DNA of 64,000 bases, from NCBI GenBank assembly GCA_949126835.1, contig OX421492.1, positions 42,434,998 to 42,498,997 of the forward strand. The letters are read 5' to 3'. The translations under genes and the position numbers were made by a program. Shown in pieces: positions 1 through 12,600 of the stretch. The stretch comes from Anisus vortex. Taxonomy: Eukaryota > Mollusca > Gastropoda > Planorbidae. The notes under the pieces are model-generated. The model was not told the DNA's origin. It saw only the letters and a list, made by a program, of their open reading frames with translations, and searched no databases. Numbering within the stretch: position 1 is the first letter of the stretch; each line of letters starts with the position of its first letter.

Positions 1-430
1 ATAATAGCCTGGGCTAAGGAATTCTAAAATTGTTTGGCCTGTATAGAAAATTGTTGGAAAGATTGCTTGATGAGACAATAGGACAACATTGTCAATGATG
101 ATCATTAGAATATAATTGTCAACTCTTTGTTACAATTGTGCCAATGTGCCAAGGCTGAAGCAAAACATTTTCCTGAAGCTATGAATGGAATTGTTTCTTA
201 GAACTGAACAAGTAGGATGATGATGGTAGCATCATCATAAAGTTTTATTCATCATCTAAAAAATGATAAAACCTATCTTAAACAATGTTGAAATCACAAT
301 CTTAATGCTGGCCAGGTTTCAAAAATTGGTTTACATGTGTTTTTATGTTTTTAAACTTTAGACAGACTAAATTTGTTTTGGGAGAAATTAAAAAAATAAC
401 TATTTTAAAAAGACTTGTACAACCACTTAC
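1..430. other. Intron sequence 3' of exon 61
   Basis: Part of the intron following exon 61 (minus strand). AT-rich, with a short GATGATGATG / CATCATCAT inverted motif near 215-260. I see no exon, gene or recognisable element. Confidence 0.6.
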
Positions 431-602
431 TTTGCTAGGATAAACATTTAAGAAAGCAGCAAGATTCTTGACTATGTCTTCATTAAAAAAATCTTCTTCA
501 GATACAGCTGGTAAAACAAGGGACACAATCAATACAGAGGCTTGTGAAACTGTAATCTCAGAGTTCCCACAAACGGTCAAATAAAACATGTTCTCTTTCA
601 AT
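431..602 (-). CDS. PKHD1L1: PKHD1L1 exon 61: C-terminal ectodomain (last exon in window)
   Basis: Reads LKENMFYLTVCGNSEITV, then VSLVLPAVSEEDFFNED and IVKNLAAFLNVYPSK. 'S-E-E-D-F-F' and 'L-V-K-N-L-A-x-F-L-x-[IV]' are family blocks. Ends in phase 0 at GTAAGT; the remaining C-terminus with the expected membrane helix is beyond the left edge. Confidence 0.95.
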
Positions 603-3600
603 CTGTAAAACATTGTAAGCATTGAATCATTATAGCATTTAAAAAACCTTAAAACCTTTTCATTTAAGAAAAGTAAATTGCATTTAGTCTAACGTGATAA
701 AATTGAATAGGGCTTTTGCAAACATGTGACCAAAAACATTTTGAGGTTACACACAGTAAATTGCCCTTTTTGATGTACAATATCAAACAATTTTCTTATA
801 TGTTAACACTAGTTTTATTTAGGTATAACAAGAGTTAAAGAAAAAAGTATTTTAGAACTATGCAATAAATATTTTTTTAATATTTCGAGGTTTAATATCT
901 TAATTCTAGGACTCTTACTGCTTACTAGGCTCAGTTCTTAGGACATGTGCTTTATAATTTGTTTAAATTAAAAATATATTTCATTTCTTTAGGTAAAATG
1001 GATTAATTTTCATAAACACTATTACAATACACTCATTGGTCTTATATTAAAATATCTTGATCATAAAATCATACACATGGAATTGTCATGCTAACATTTG
1101 TCATTTTCTTATATTTATAACAGTATTATTTTCATCCGAGGTACATTGAGGCTGGTCGCTGAAAGGCGGAATTTATGTAATCAAGTCAATTTTCCATTTA
1201 TTTGGATCAATAAAGCAATCTTATCTTATGTTTTCTTATCTTATCTTATAAGTCTAGGGATAAGAAGACCTTGTGAAATCTATTGCAAAAGCTCGATACA
1301 ATATAGATTCAACAACTATATTTACTAGAGAAAAGGCTTGTTAAATATATTAACGAAACAATAAGCAAGTTTATCTAATGTTTAAAGACATAAGCACACT
1401 TTAGAGGTTAGTTCAATTCCAAGCTTTAGTCTTTGCCTCTTTTCTATGGATCAAATGTCCAAAGGCTGGTCTGCACTTGGTTATTGTACTTGATCATAAG
1501 AGTGATTGTGCATGATAGCAAAACACATAGTACTTGGATTGACTGTGGCTGCCCTTCTGAGTATGCCATCCATAAAAAAATCAAGATGCCAAACCAGAGT
1601 GGCACACAGACAAAAGGCTTCAAATGCACCTTGTCTATAAAATGTAGGCTAAGTAAATTTCACCTGAAATAATTTTCCCCAGTGACTTTCTTTCCCAAAT
1701 CTGGCATAAAGTTTAAGTTATCTTCTAACGTCAATCTGAAGTTGCCTTTTGAATCAAGATACCCATTAGTGGGAAGAATATAAGTTCCATTGACTCTTAC
1801 CTGAAAAAAAATCAAATTTTGTATTAACAGATAACTAAAAAACAACTAAATAGCAGAGATAGTTTAGTGAGATGGAGTAAAAACTGTCAAGTAACTCAGG
1901 CTACTTAGGTCCATTCCATATAGCAGAGATAGTTTAGTGAGATGGAGTAAAAACTGTAAAGAAACTCAGGCTACTTAGGTCCATTCCATATAGCTTATGA
2001 AACAAAATTCTCCAGATTCCTTGGTTATGGCATATGAAAACTGTGTGGTAATCAGAATGCCCCAAAACTATCATTTTTCTTAGCTAATATTACATTCCCA
2101 TTGAGGATAATACACATTCAAAGACACTCTTCAGAGAAGGTAAGACTGGCAATTATCAGGATTTGAACCAAAATCCCTGGAATGGCAATGCAACAATCTA
2201 TCACAGAACCCAATAATAATTTAATATAAATTGTAATTATGAATTTATTATTTTAGTAGATTGGGCTCAATGAGTGGATTAGTTTGTGCTTAATTGTTGG
2301 AGCAGGCGGGGCTTAATTGTTGGAGTGGGTCGAATTTAATTGTTGGAGGCGGTGGGACTTAATAGTTAGAGAATTTGGGGCTTGATTGTTGGAGCAGGTG
2401 GGGCTTAATAGTTAGAGAATTTGGGGCTTGATTGTTGGAGCAGGTGGGGCTTAATTTTTAAATTTTATATTGGCTGTAAAAGAAAATTAATGCCAATTTA
2501 GAATCTAAAATATAATATCTAATTTTTTTATGTTTCTTTACAAAGTAATAACCTCCATTCTATTTTGATTCATATGTGGAAAAGCTAGTCCAACGCATTC
2601 TTTCAATTCTGCGATTAGTAACATGTATCGCATTTCTTTTGGAGGAGTGCTGGTTAAATAAATATGAAAAGTTTTTTCTGAAAAAAAAAAAGAATGTGCA
2701 CAATTTTAAATGATGAAAAGAAATAAAGTACATTTCAAAAGCTTTCCAAAAATAATTTCTGTAATGTTTTAATGTTGTCTCTTACAAATTTCTCCTATTC
2801 CAAGCACAACAAACTCAGTGAAAGTTGAGTTAATGTTTTGAAATTAAATTAGATCTAATCTAGTATTTTTGATGAAGATTTCTTCTATTTTTTCTTCATT
2901 TTGTTTTTTTGTTTGTTTGTAGACTTGTTTTTTTTGTTTTCAATATTAAATATAATATTTTGGCAACTTAATTTTCAATCTGATTTGTGTAAATTAAAAA
3001 AAAAACACAAATTACTTTACTAAAAATGAAAGGAACTGAACCTTACCAAGAGCAATGATCGCTTGAAATAAACTTAAACGTCTTTGACAAGTGTAGCCAC
3101 TACACCATCCATGATCCTATGAAAACAAAAACAATGAGTAATACAAAAAAAAAATGATATTCTGAATAAATGATTGGAAACAACACAGTGCATGACAATT
3201 CTAACTAAGGAGACTATGAAGTAAACAATAATTTTAAACCAGACAATAAATATTAAACTAAATATTAATTTAGAAAATAAATTGAACAAAATAAATATAG
3301 GCTAAAAAATTTGCCTAACTCATGTTATAGTGCTAATGAAAAAAGAATACCCTGAATAACTAGTGTCAATATTCAATTAAAAAAGAATATGGGTTCAAAA
3401 ATAAACTATTCTCCTACTACATATGTTAATTAACATAGCTTACAAAACATTAAATAGATCTCTTCTATAAACATTTACTTGTTAATAAGATCAACATAGC
3501 CTTCTTTATTATATATTGCTATAGGGCTTTTACCTGTGGTCCATTAAGAAGATCAACATAGCCTTCTTTATTATATATTGCTATAGGGCTTTTACCTGTG

Positions 3601-6600
3601 GTCCATTAATAAGATCAACATAGCCTTCTTAATTATATATTGCTATAGGGCTTTTACCTGTGGTCCATTAATAAGATCAACAAAGCCTTTTTTATTATAT
3701 ATTGCTATAGGGCTTTTATCTGTGGTCCATTAATAAGATCAACATAGCCTTCTTTATTATATATTGCTATAGGGCTTTTACCTGTGGTCCATTAATAAGA
3801 TCAACATAGCCTTCTTTATTATATATTGCTATAGGGCTTTTACCTGTGGTCCATTAATAAGATCAACATAGCCTTCTTTATTATATATTGCTATAGGGCT
3901 TTTACCTGTGGTCCATTAATAAGATCAACATAGCCTTCTTTATTATATATTGCTATAGGGCTTTTACCTGTGGTCCATTAAGAAGATCAACATAGCCTTC
4001 TTTATTATATATTGCTATAGGGCTTTTACCTGTGGTCCATTAAGAAGATCAACATAGCCTTCTTTATTATATATTGCTATAGGGCTTTTACCTGTGGTCC
4101 ATTAAGAAGATCAACATAGCCTTCTTTATTATATATTGCTATAGGGCTTTTACCTGTGGTCCATTAATAAGATCAACATAGCCTTCTTTATTATATATTG
4201 CTATAGGGCTTTTACCTGTGGTCCATTAATAAGATCAACATAGCCTTCTTTATTATATATTGCTATAGGGCTCAGTCTCCTTGTCTCTGTATCTGCATCC
4301 ATACTTTCAAAGGTTAAAAGTCGCCATTTATAAATGTTTTTACAATGGAAGGCATTCCATTCAGCAACCCAGGTACATTGATCCGTTTTGTAGATGCCTT
4401 TAAATAGATAAAGAAATTAAGTTCGACTAAAGTATTTAACATGATTGTTAGACAAGATTTAAATGCCCAAAAAAGTTGAAGTAGGCCTACCTTTTCTAGG
4501 CGCAAATATTTTTGCATCAGTTAAAGAACCATTTTCATTAATAAGCATTGACTTTGGAAGTCTGTAATCTCCTAATCCATGTCTAGGATCACCATCCCAT
4601 TCGTAAGCAGAATTAGGTAGGACAGTACCAATGTGACCCAGGAAAGTTCCATCTAAATCTTGTATCATACATTTCTTTAAGCCATCACAGTCCATGTCTA
4701 CACAATCAGCTGGATTAATTTTACTATTAAAAAAAACAGTTATTTTTAATTTTTTAGTAAAATATAAATCCAAACAAAGAAAAACATTTAAATAACAAAT
4801 TAAAAAAGATATTAATATATATTTGAACCAAACTAATAAAATGTATAACGATAAATTTGCCTAAAAAAAATAGGTGAAAATTCTTTAGATATAAATAATA
4901 TGGACATAAATGTCGGCATTCTGTCAGATTCATATATCACCCATTATCATAAGAAATGTTCCAAATGTTAAACCTAATAATTCAATCAAGATTAATGAAG
5001 AGTGGATTAGTTTATAGTAGACAACAAAAATATAACATATAGTTTTGAAGAGTAATTCATCATGGTCATGAAGTTGTTGATGAACCAATTTAAAGATTTT
5101 CATTTGTTGTGCCTAACAACATTAAACAGAACAAATGGCTTTCAAATTTTAAGGCCATAGATTTACAATTAGAAGATAATATAAAGTTGATACTCGTTAA
5201 AAAAATAAATAAATAATATTGAACATTTTCTACATTGAAATGGGACACAGTAAATAGGAAACTACCTAATATCTTTTGAACACCAGTGTAATTTTAAAAA
5301 GATTCTTGATTAGAGTCAATCAATTGTATCTAAATACTCATAAAAAAGAATGCACAAAACAACTTAAATGATTTAATTGTGTTTTACAAGTGTGTTACAT
5401 TTTCGTTTGACTCTAAGGAATAAAACAGGTTTGCTAAAGGTGACTTACTTAACATCTGGAGGATGAAAGAATATTTTGGATTCATTTGGTACATCAATTA
5501 GAGAGGAGCTCTGGAATAAAACAGGATGAGAGGCATCAGCATTTCTCTTATTGGTGACTATTAGTTTGTCTGTACCACCAGAACAAGGTTTGAAGTTGGT
5601 GAAAACATTATCTAGATAACAAAAAAAAAGGAAATTAATTAGTGTCTAATTATAGGTTGATATATTTTTGTGTGTCTTTTTTTAAATTAAAAAAAAGATA
5701 GTGTTAACATGAAATCATCAATTATTATTTAACTAAAGAGAAAATTTTGATATAATTGTATCACTTTTTATGTAAGTACAAAATGTAGTCTACTTACTTG
5801 ATAAAGTTGTCACCCCTTTTATAGATGGGTAAGATTTAATGTCCGTTAATTTTTTTATTGGTGCTTCATTAGTGCTAATAGCAAAGGTGGTAATTTCTAT
5901 TCCAATTTTACCACAAGGTTTTTCTGATCCGTGACTTCTTAGTAGATTACTAAAATCTAAATAAGTACCATTGAGATTATCAAGACTATCAGAAAAGGTT
6001 GATGTTTTCCCAATTAAAATGTTGTCAATAATCTGTAAAAACTTATTGGAATATTCATGATTTACAGAATTTGGTCCCAAAATAAAGGTGAATATCCCTA
6101 CTCCATTTTCTATCAGTATATTATTTTTAAAAATTAAACTGGGAAAATTATTGTAGTAAATTCCAAAATCAAAATTTTTCCAAAGCAGGAAGCCATTAAA
6201 CATGACACACTGTGAATCCACCAAAACATCACCAGGCACAGTGGCAATTCCTGCAAAACAAATAAACAAATTATTACTTTAATTCTAATTATTTTGTCCT
6301 ATTGTTGCTTTCAAAAATAAATTTGTTTGTTAATGCTGAATAAAAAAACAAAAAATTAATACAAAATAGATAACTACTACTCCTATGAAGGAATGTGTAT
6401 AAGATAAATCTGAACTTTGTTTTTGTCATTAAAAAAACAACACACTAATTACAACTACATCAAAGATTTAAACTCTTTTGTTTACTTTATTTTTATCACA
6501 ACCCAATACATGGGCCATGCACCCAAACTCTTTATAATTATTTTCAAAGACTATAATAAGAAGGACCACTTGCTTTTATATTTCTGCTTTTTGATAACTC

Positions 6601-9600
6601 AAAATCTTTTGTTCCAGAGAATTTAAAGGAATATTAGAGGTAAATTAAACATTTTAAATAATGTATTTGTAAAAGTACCGTAATTGTTTTTGTTTTTTTT
6701 ATTTTGTTCACTACTTTTCATGTAGAATTGTTGAATAATTCATTTATAGAAGAAGTGTCCATAATATATAAAGTACAACTCAAATTGAAATTAAAATTGA
6801 AAGTTGTATACAGCAGAATTCTTTAGGCACATGTAGGACAGCATTATTGGCTGTGCACAGAAAACACAACACTTACCCGGTAAGCTCTAAAAATAGAGCA
6901 AGCGGTCGTACTTATTATTGTCTTGGTTATTACCTAAAAGAGTTCCAATGGCAGCATTGCCATTCCATAGTTGGTTAGTGGCAGTGTTACACATTTGTCC
7001 TCTCAAATGATAACCAACCCTTTCTGAACCAGCAACAGTATTGTTTACAAGGACAAGTTTTTCTGCAAGTATAGCTTCAATAGCACCATCAAAGCTAGGA
7101 TTTTTCATTTCTTTACGACCTTGATATGTTCCAGGCCATATGCTCAATGTCACTAAATTGTTTGTAATTTCAGTTGATGTTGATTCTGTTCTAATACCTG
7201 AAGATAATATTGTTATTGAAACTAATTGACACACATAAAAAAATTATTACATTTATATTTACTCAAATATCCACACATTTTAATTTTTGGCCAGATCATT
7301 TGTTTCCCTTTTTTAATTTCACAAGTTTAGTCATTAATTCTATATATAGTCTAAATATTTTAATTATTGGAAAATAAATTTTAAAAAAGGCTCTCTGCTA
7401 GCTTTCTTGACAAGTCATGTAATTGAGTGTAATTAATCTGTATGACTTAATGTGAGCCTTATTGCATAACCCTAAAAAAACTTAAGTTGAACCAAAAGCC
7501 GGAAGTAGAGGCAAAGCCACTTTTTTTCCAAACAGAAGAATGCACTGGGGATGGATGTCTAGCAGTAGAAGATAGCAGATGACTTTTCTTCACAGCTTCC
7601 ATCCAGATTTTTCCATAAATAGGCAACATTGGATGGTAATAATTCAGAAGTTTTAAATTCATCTTGCTGCACTTCCCACTTGTTAATATATATAAACCTA
7701 AAAAATATATAATAAATCTAATTGGGTAGAGCATTGAGCAAGTTAGGATTGATGAAAAATAAAAAAAATGGGTTTATGATATAAAAGTCTTGACTTTGGC
7801 TAGAAAGATCCACTTTAATTGCTTCAATGCCCTTCGGAAGCTCATCTTTAATGCATATCAATGTTTTCAAGTTTTTCAACAAAATATGTGCAGTTTTATG
7901 CAAATTCTTTCCAGAAGGTAAATAGTACTTCTTGATCCTATCTTTGTAGATGCAAGTTTAGCTCAATTAAAAGTGTGTTATGCCTGACAGATAAATCGGT
8001 AAGGTCTGGTTATTTGATTCCAAAAAAATAATTTATACATAATCTCCTTAATTGCTTCCAGACAAAAACAAATGTATTCAAGTGTTTACATCAACTAACA
8101 CAGCTGTGTAATTACAGACTTTCATAATTACTTTCAATTTCTTGTAGATAAGACTATATATTGCATGTGAATCAATAAGTGGGAAATTATAATGTTCACT
8201 ATTTTAACAAAAGTATATATTACAGAATGCAAATATAAAAGGTTGTCTGCATCCCTCAGTAGAAGCAGTATGCATCAACATAGGTAGACTAATAAGTCAA
8301 AGATCTCATACAGTCACATACTGTTTTATTCTAAGATCTTTGAATACACCTTCCTTACAAAACATACATGCAAGAAAAAAAAAGATTCTAAATATTAGTG
8401 TTCATTGCACACAGCAGTGAGAAATTATGCTGACATACGTTGTTTTTACTATTGAAAAAAAAGTATCCTTTTTGGGAGGTCTCCTGTGTGACATCAAACA
8501 TTGCTGTGTGTGCCAATTCTGGCACATGTGCCATAGATTGTTGTCCCCTTCTCTATAAACAATCAAAATGATAATGATGAAATATGTAATATTGATGTCC
8601 CAAGATTAGTTCCTTTTGCAATTTGTAGAATACTTATGAAGAAAATTTATAAACAGACTACTTTTATCCAAACTAAAGAAACCAAACTCACCTGCACCAA
8701 CAGTGTGATGTACAATGTTATCATCAATCACTAATTCACTGACTGCAAATGCTCCAATGGCTGTGTTGAAACCACAGTAGAATGAACTCTTTTTAACATA
8801 GGAATATCTGGAACTTTCAAAAGAGCTCATGACGTCAACAAAGGCAACAGAAAAACGTGGATCATTACTGTCTCTAAAACCTTCTTGTCCAGTATGATAA
8901 AACTCCACATTGGAAATTTGAGCAAAACCTGTTCATGACAAAAAGTTGTACAAAAAAATCAGCTAACAAACTTGCAAATTTTTTTTTTCTTTATTCATTT
9001 AAGATTCAATGTAATAACAAAATTTAAAAAACAACTTACCACTGTACTGTTCATCCTTATAAGATGCTTGACCAACTATAACACGTGCACCCTCTGAGTT
9101 TTTAAAAAGATTCTGTTCTTCTTTAGCTTCAATCCGAATATTTCTGCTTAGTAAAGCAACTATGCTACAAATATTTATAGTTTTTCTTTCCACTTTTTCA
9201 CTGTGAGCTGTAGACATTTTGGACAAACACAATTAGAAATTATTAATTACTTTTTTTATCCATGAAGAAGAAATATGAATGGGTATATTTAAAAATGAAC
9301 TTACCAATGTGTCTGTATTTAATGGTATCATTCAGTGTAATTGTTTTTCCTGTTATCGAAGTAATGGTGAAAGTCTCTGTATGCCAAGGATTATAGTCTG
9401 TGGTTGTGATGAGAATAATATCACCAGTAGTCCATGATACAGCATCAGTCACAGTTATTGTCTTTCCAGACTCAACAGTTGATGCCAAACATGTTTTAAT
9501 TATGCCTCTGTCTTTTCCATGAAGTTGAAGTCCTCCATAGACAGCTATTTTTAGAAAAAATATATTTAGCAATCCCAAAAAGTTAAATATCAAGTTAGTG

Positions 9601-12600
9601 AGCTGCATATAGCCATATTATGGAAATCCCCAAACTATGTATATTCAATCTAGGTATATTAAACAATTTCAATTCAAATCTCCAGATTAAACATGTGTTT
9701 GCTTAAGTGCATTATAAAAGTCCAAGATAAAAAGCTCAAGTTCACCACAAAACAGCCAAGCTAAGCACACCTTGATTCAAGGACAACTACTCCATGATCC
9801 ACTTAATGATACCAAAGAAAAAAATTTCCTTCTTAATCTTTCAGGCATAGTTTTAACTCAAAATAAAGAAGTAAGTTCTGAAACAACTAAATGACATGGA
9901 GTGGCAATTTGTGGAATAACTTTCCTTTACTGTTTACTATGGTCAGTCTTTTAAAGAAACAGTTTATACAATATTTATTTTAGTTTAAAAATATTTCAGA
10001 TGCACTAAAAATTTATTCTAATTGTAAAAGTTCTTTAAAATAAATGATTATTCAATTATTTTTTTACCTATAAACTTGGACTTTAAACTTGGTCCACCTT
10101 TAACAGGATGTTCAGCATTTATGGTACTTGATCGGAGTCTAATAACTAGTTTTCCCTTAAATGGTGATGTAATGTCCTTGCCTGCTATGAGTTGTCCAAT
10201 AATATAAATGCACTCTACATCAAGTACAAACTCCATATTTTCAATTTCTATAAATTCAAGAAATCCCTCAATCACAACTTTCCTTAATGCAGGGATCTTT
10301 TTATCCACTTTTATCCATTTATCTGTAATTTTAAAAAAGCAACAAAGAAAAAAAAATATTTTAAAATGTCACAATGTAACATCAAAAGTTAATTGATTGA
10401 AATGTAAACAGTATGGAGTTTATTGTAGGCAATGATATATATTTCATATATAGTTTGTCAGAAATCTTGCATTAATGAGCTGCATTCAATGTTTTTTATA
10501 CTTTCAGTATGAGTCAGGGATATGAAGTTTTAACACATCCTTGTACCAAGTTTAAATTATACCCAATCTTGCTGTACAATGTTCTGCTATACCATTTTAT
10601 TTTAATCAATATTTTTTAAAGGTATTTTCATTTAAGGTGTTAAACTATTTGTTCCTCACCTTTTGGTATAGTAAGATCACTTAAGGCTTTTGGCTCTAAT
10701 CCATCTTTAGTAATATTAGACCATGTTTTTGGTTCTGACCACAGGCCAGTTTCCTCAGGCTCATACAAATCTAAAGTAGGTGTGGCCACTTTACATTGCA
10801 CAAAGTAGCAGCGGATTACTCGTAATGAGAGTACTGGATGACTAGCTTGTTTTTTAACTGCAATAGTTTCATACTTATTATACAAAAGATTTGCTGAAAT
10901 TAAGTTATACAAATAAGGCCATTAATTTTTTTTTACAAATAATGTACATTTTGATTTTAATAAACAATATCCATTAGGGATATACTTTTATTATCTTCTT
11001 ATCTTATATGTAACACACACTCCTTTTAAACAAAAGATTTATTACATCCTATGTTTATTTGTGATTTGAGTCTAGTCTTGCATTTTGATTTGTGTTTTAA
11101 ATGATGTCAAGTTATTGGTTTTTCTGGTTTGTTCAAGCTACTAATTCCATGCCCAGATTTGAGTGTGTGTGACAAAACTATTATGATTGAAATGTTATTA
11201 TATGTTTATGATACATTTACATTATGGTGTCATTTACTCAAATGCCATTTTTATTTTTTTGTCAGCGATAATATAAAGCCCTTTAGTCTGTATTTTATAT
11301 TTAAATAACAAGGCTTATAAAACTATATTTTGTCTGTGAATAAGTGGCCAAATGTCTGTTTTAGTATCATAAAATAGTGAAAGGGAAAAAAATGAAGTAA
11401 ACAGAATGATAGGTAAAATTAAGAAAGAAAGAAATTTAAGTAATTAAAAATAGAATCTGCCAAGAATCTAATAACGACACATAAATTGGGAGACTACTAA
11501 AAAAATAAAGGAGAGAGCATGTCTAAAATCTTGTGAAGAAGAAATGAAGAGCTGCTACCTGTCTTGGGGTGAACTGAAAAAGGCTGCCCAAAATCATGTG
11601 CACAAGAGGACTGTCGCTTAAACACTAAATTCCGCAAGGAATCCAAGGATTTAAGCAAAAGTAAGCAAATCTGTAATTTATTCTAAATAATGTGCTTATT
11701 AGTCTGTAATAATTTTGTCAGTAAAATAACAAACCTTTATGTCTATATTGGCTCTGATAAAGTATGCCTAGGCCTATACAAAAGAGAAAAAATGACAGAG
11801 TGAAATAAAGAAAGGGGTAATACCTGCAAAGGTTAGTGCTTTAGAGTTGTTATTGTAAAACCACTGTCCATGTTGGACACTATCTTTGGTTAACATTTCT
11901 GATGACATGTTTATGTCTTTTGAACCATGAAGTTGAAATTTATCTGGTTGTTCATTCACTGAAATGGTGAATGCAGCAAAATCATCAGGCTGTGGATTAT
12001 ATATTAATAGCTTGGTTGTAAAAGAACATCATGATGAATTACCTACAGACTTTTTGTCTTTGTCCACATAACATAGGTCTATTGACAATTGGTCTCCTAC
12101 ACTTTACTTAAAGATATTTTGTCTAACACAACAGTTCACCTACAGACAATCTAGACAATTGGTCTACTACACTTTGCTTAAAGATATTTTGTCTAGCACA
12201 ACAGTTCATCTACAGACAATCTAGACAATTGGTCTACTACACTTTGCTTAAAGATATTTTGTCTAACACAACAGTTCATCTACAGACAATCTAGACAATT
12301 GGTCTACTACACTTTGCTTAAAGATATTTTGTCTAACACAACAGTTCATCTACAGACAATCTAGGCAATTGGTCTACTACACTTTGCTTAAAGATATTTT
12401 GTCTAACACAACAGTTCATCTACAGACAATCTAGGCAATTGGTCTACTACACTTTGCTTAAAGATATTTTGTCTAACACAACAGTTCATCTACAGACAAT
12501 CAAGACAATTGGTCTACTACACTTTGCTTAAAGATATTTTGTCTAACACAACAGTTCACCTACAGACAATCTAGACAATTGGTCTACTACACTTTGCTTA

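Noticed and set aside
3534..4154. Downstream donor copies as real alternative exon ends of exon 57
   Set aside because: All would include an in-frame TAG; treated as decoys unless RNA shows otherwise.
11824..11958. Shorter exon 47 starting after CACCATTTCAG
   Set aside because: It needs one base from exon 46, which ends in phase 0; the upstream acceptor fits.
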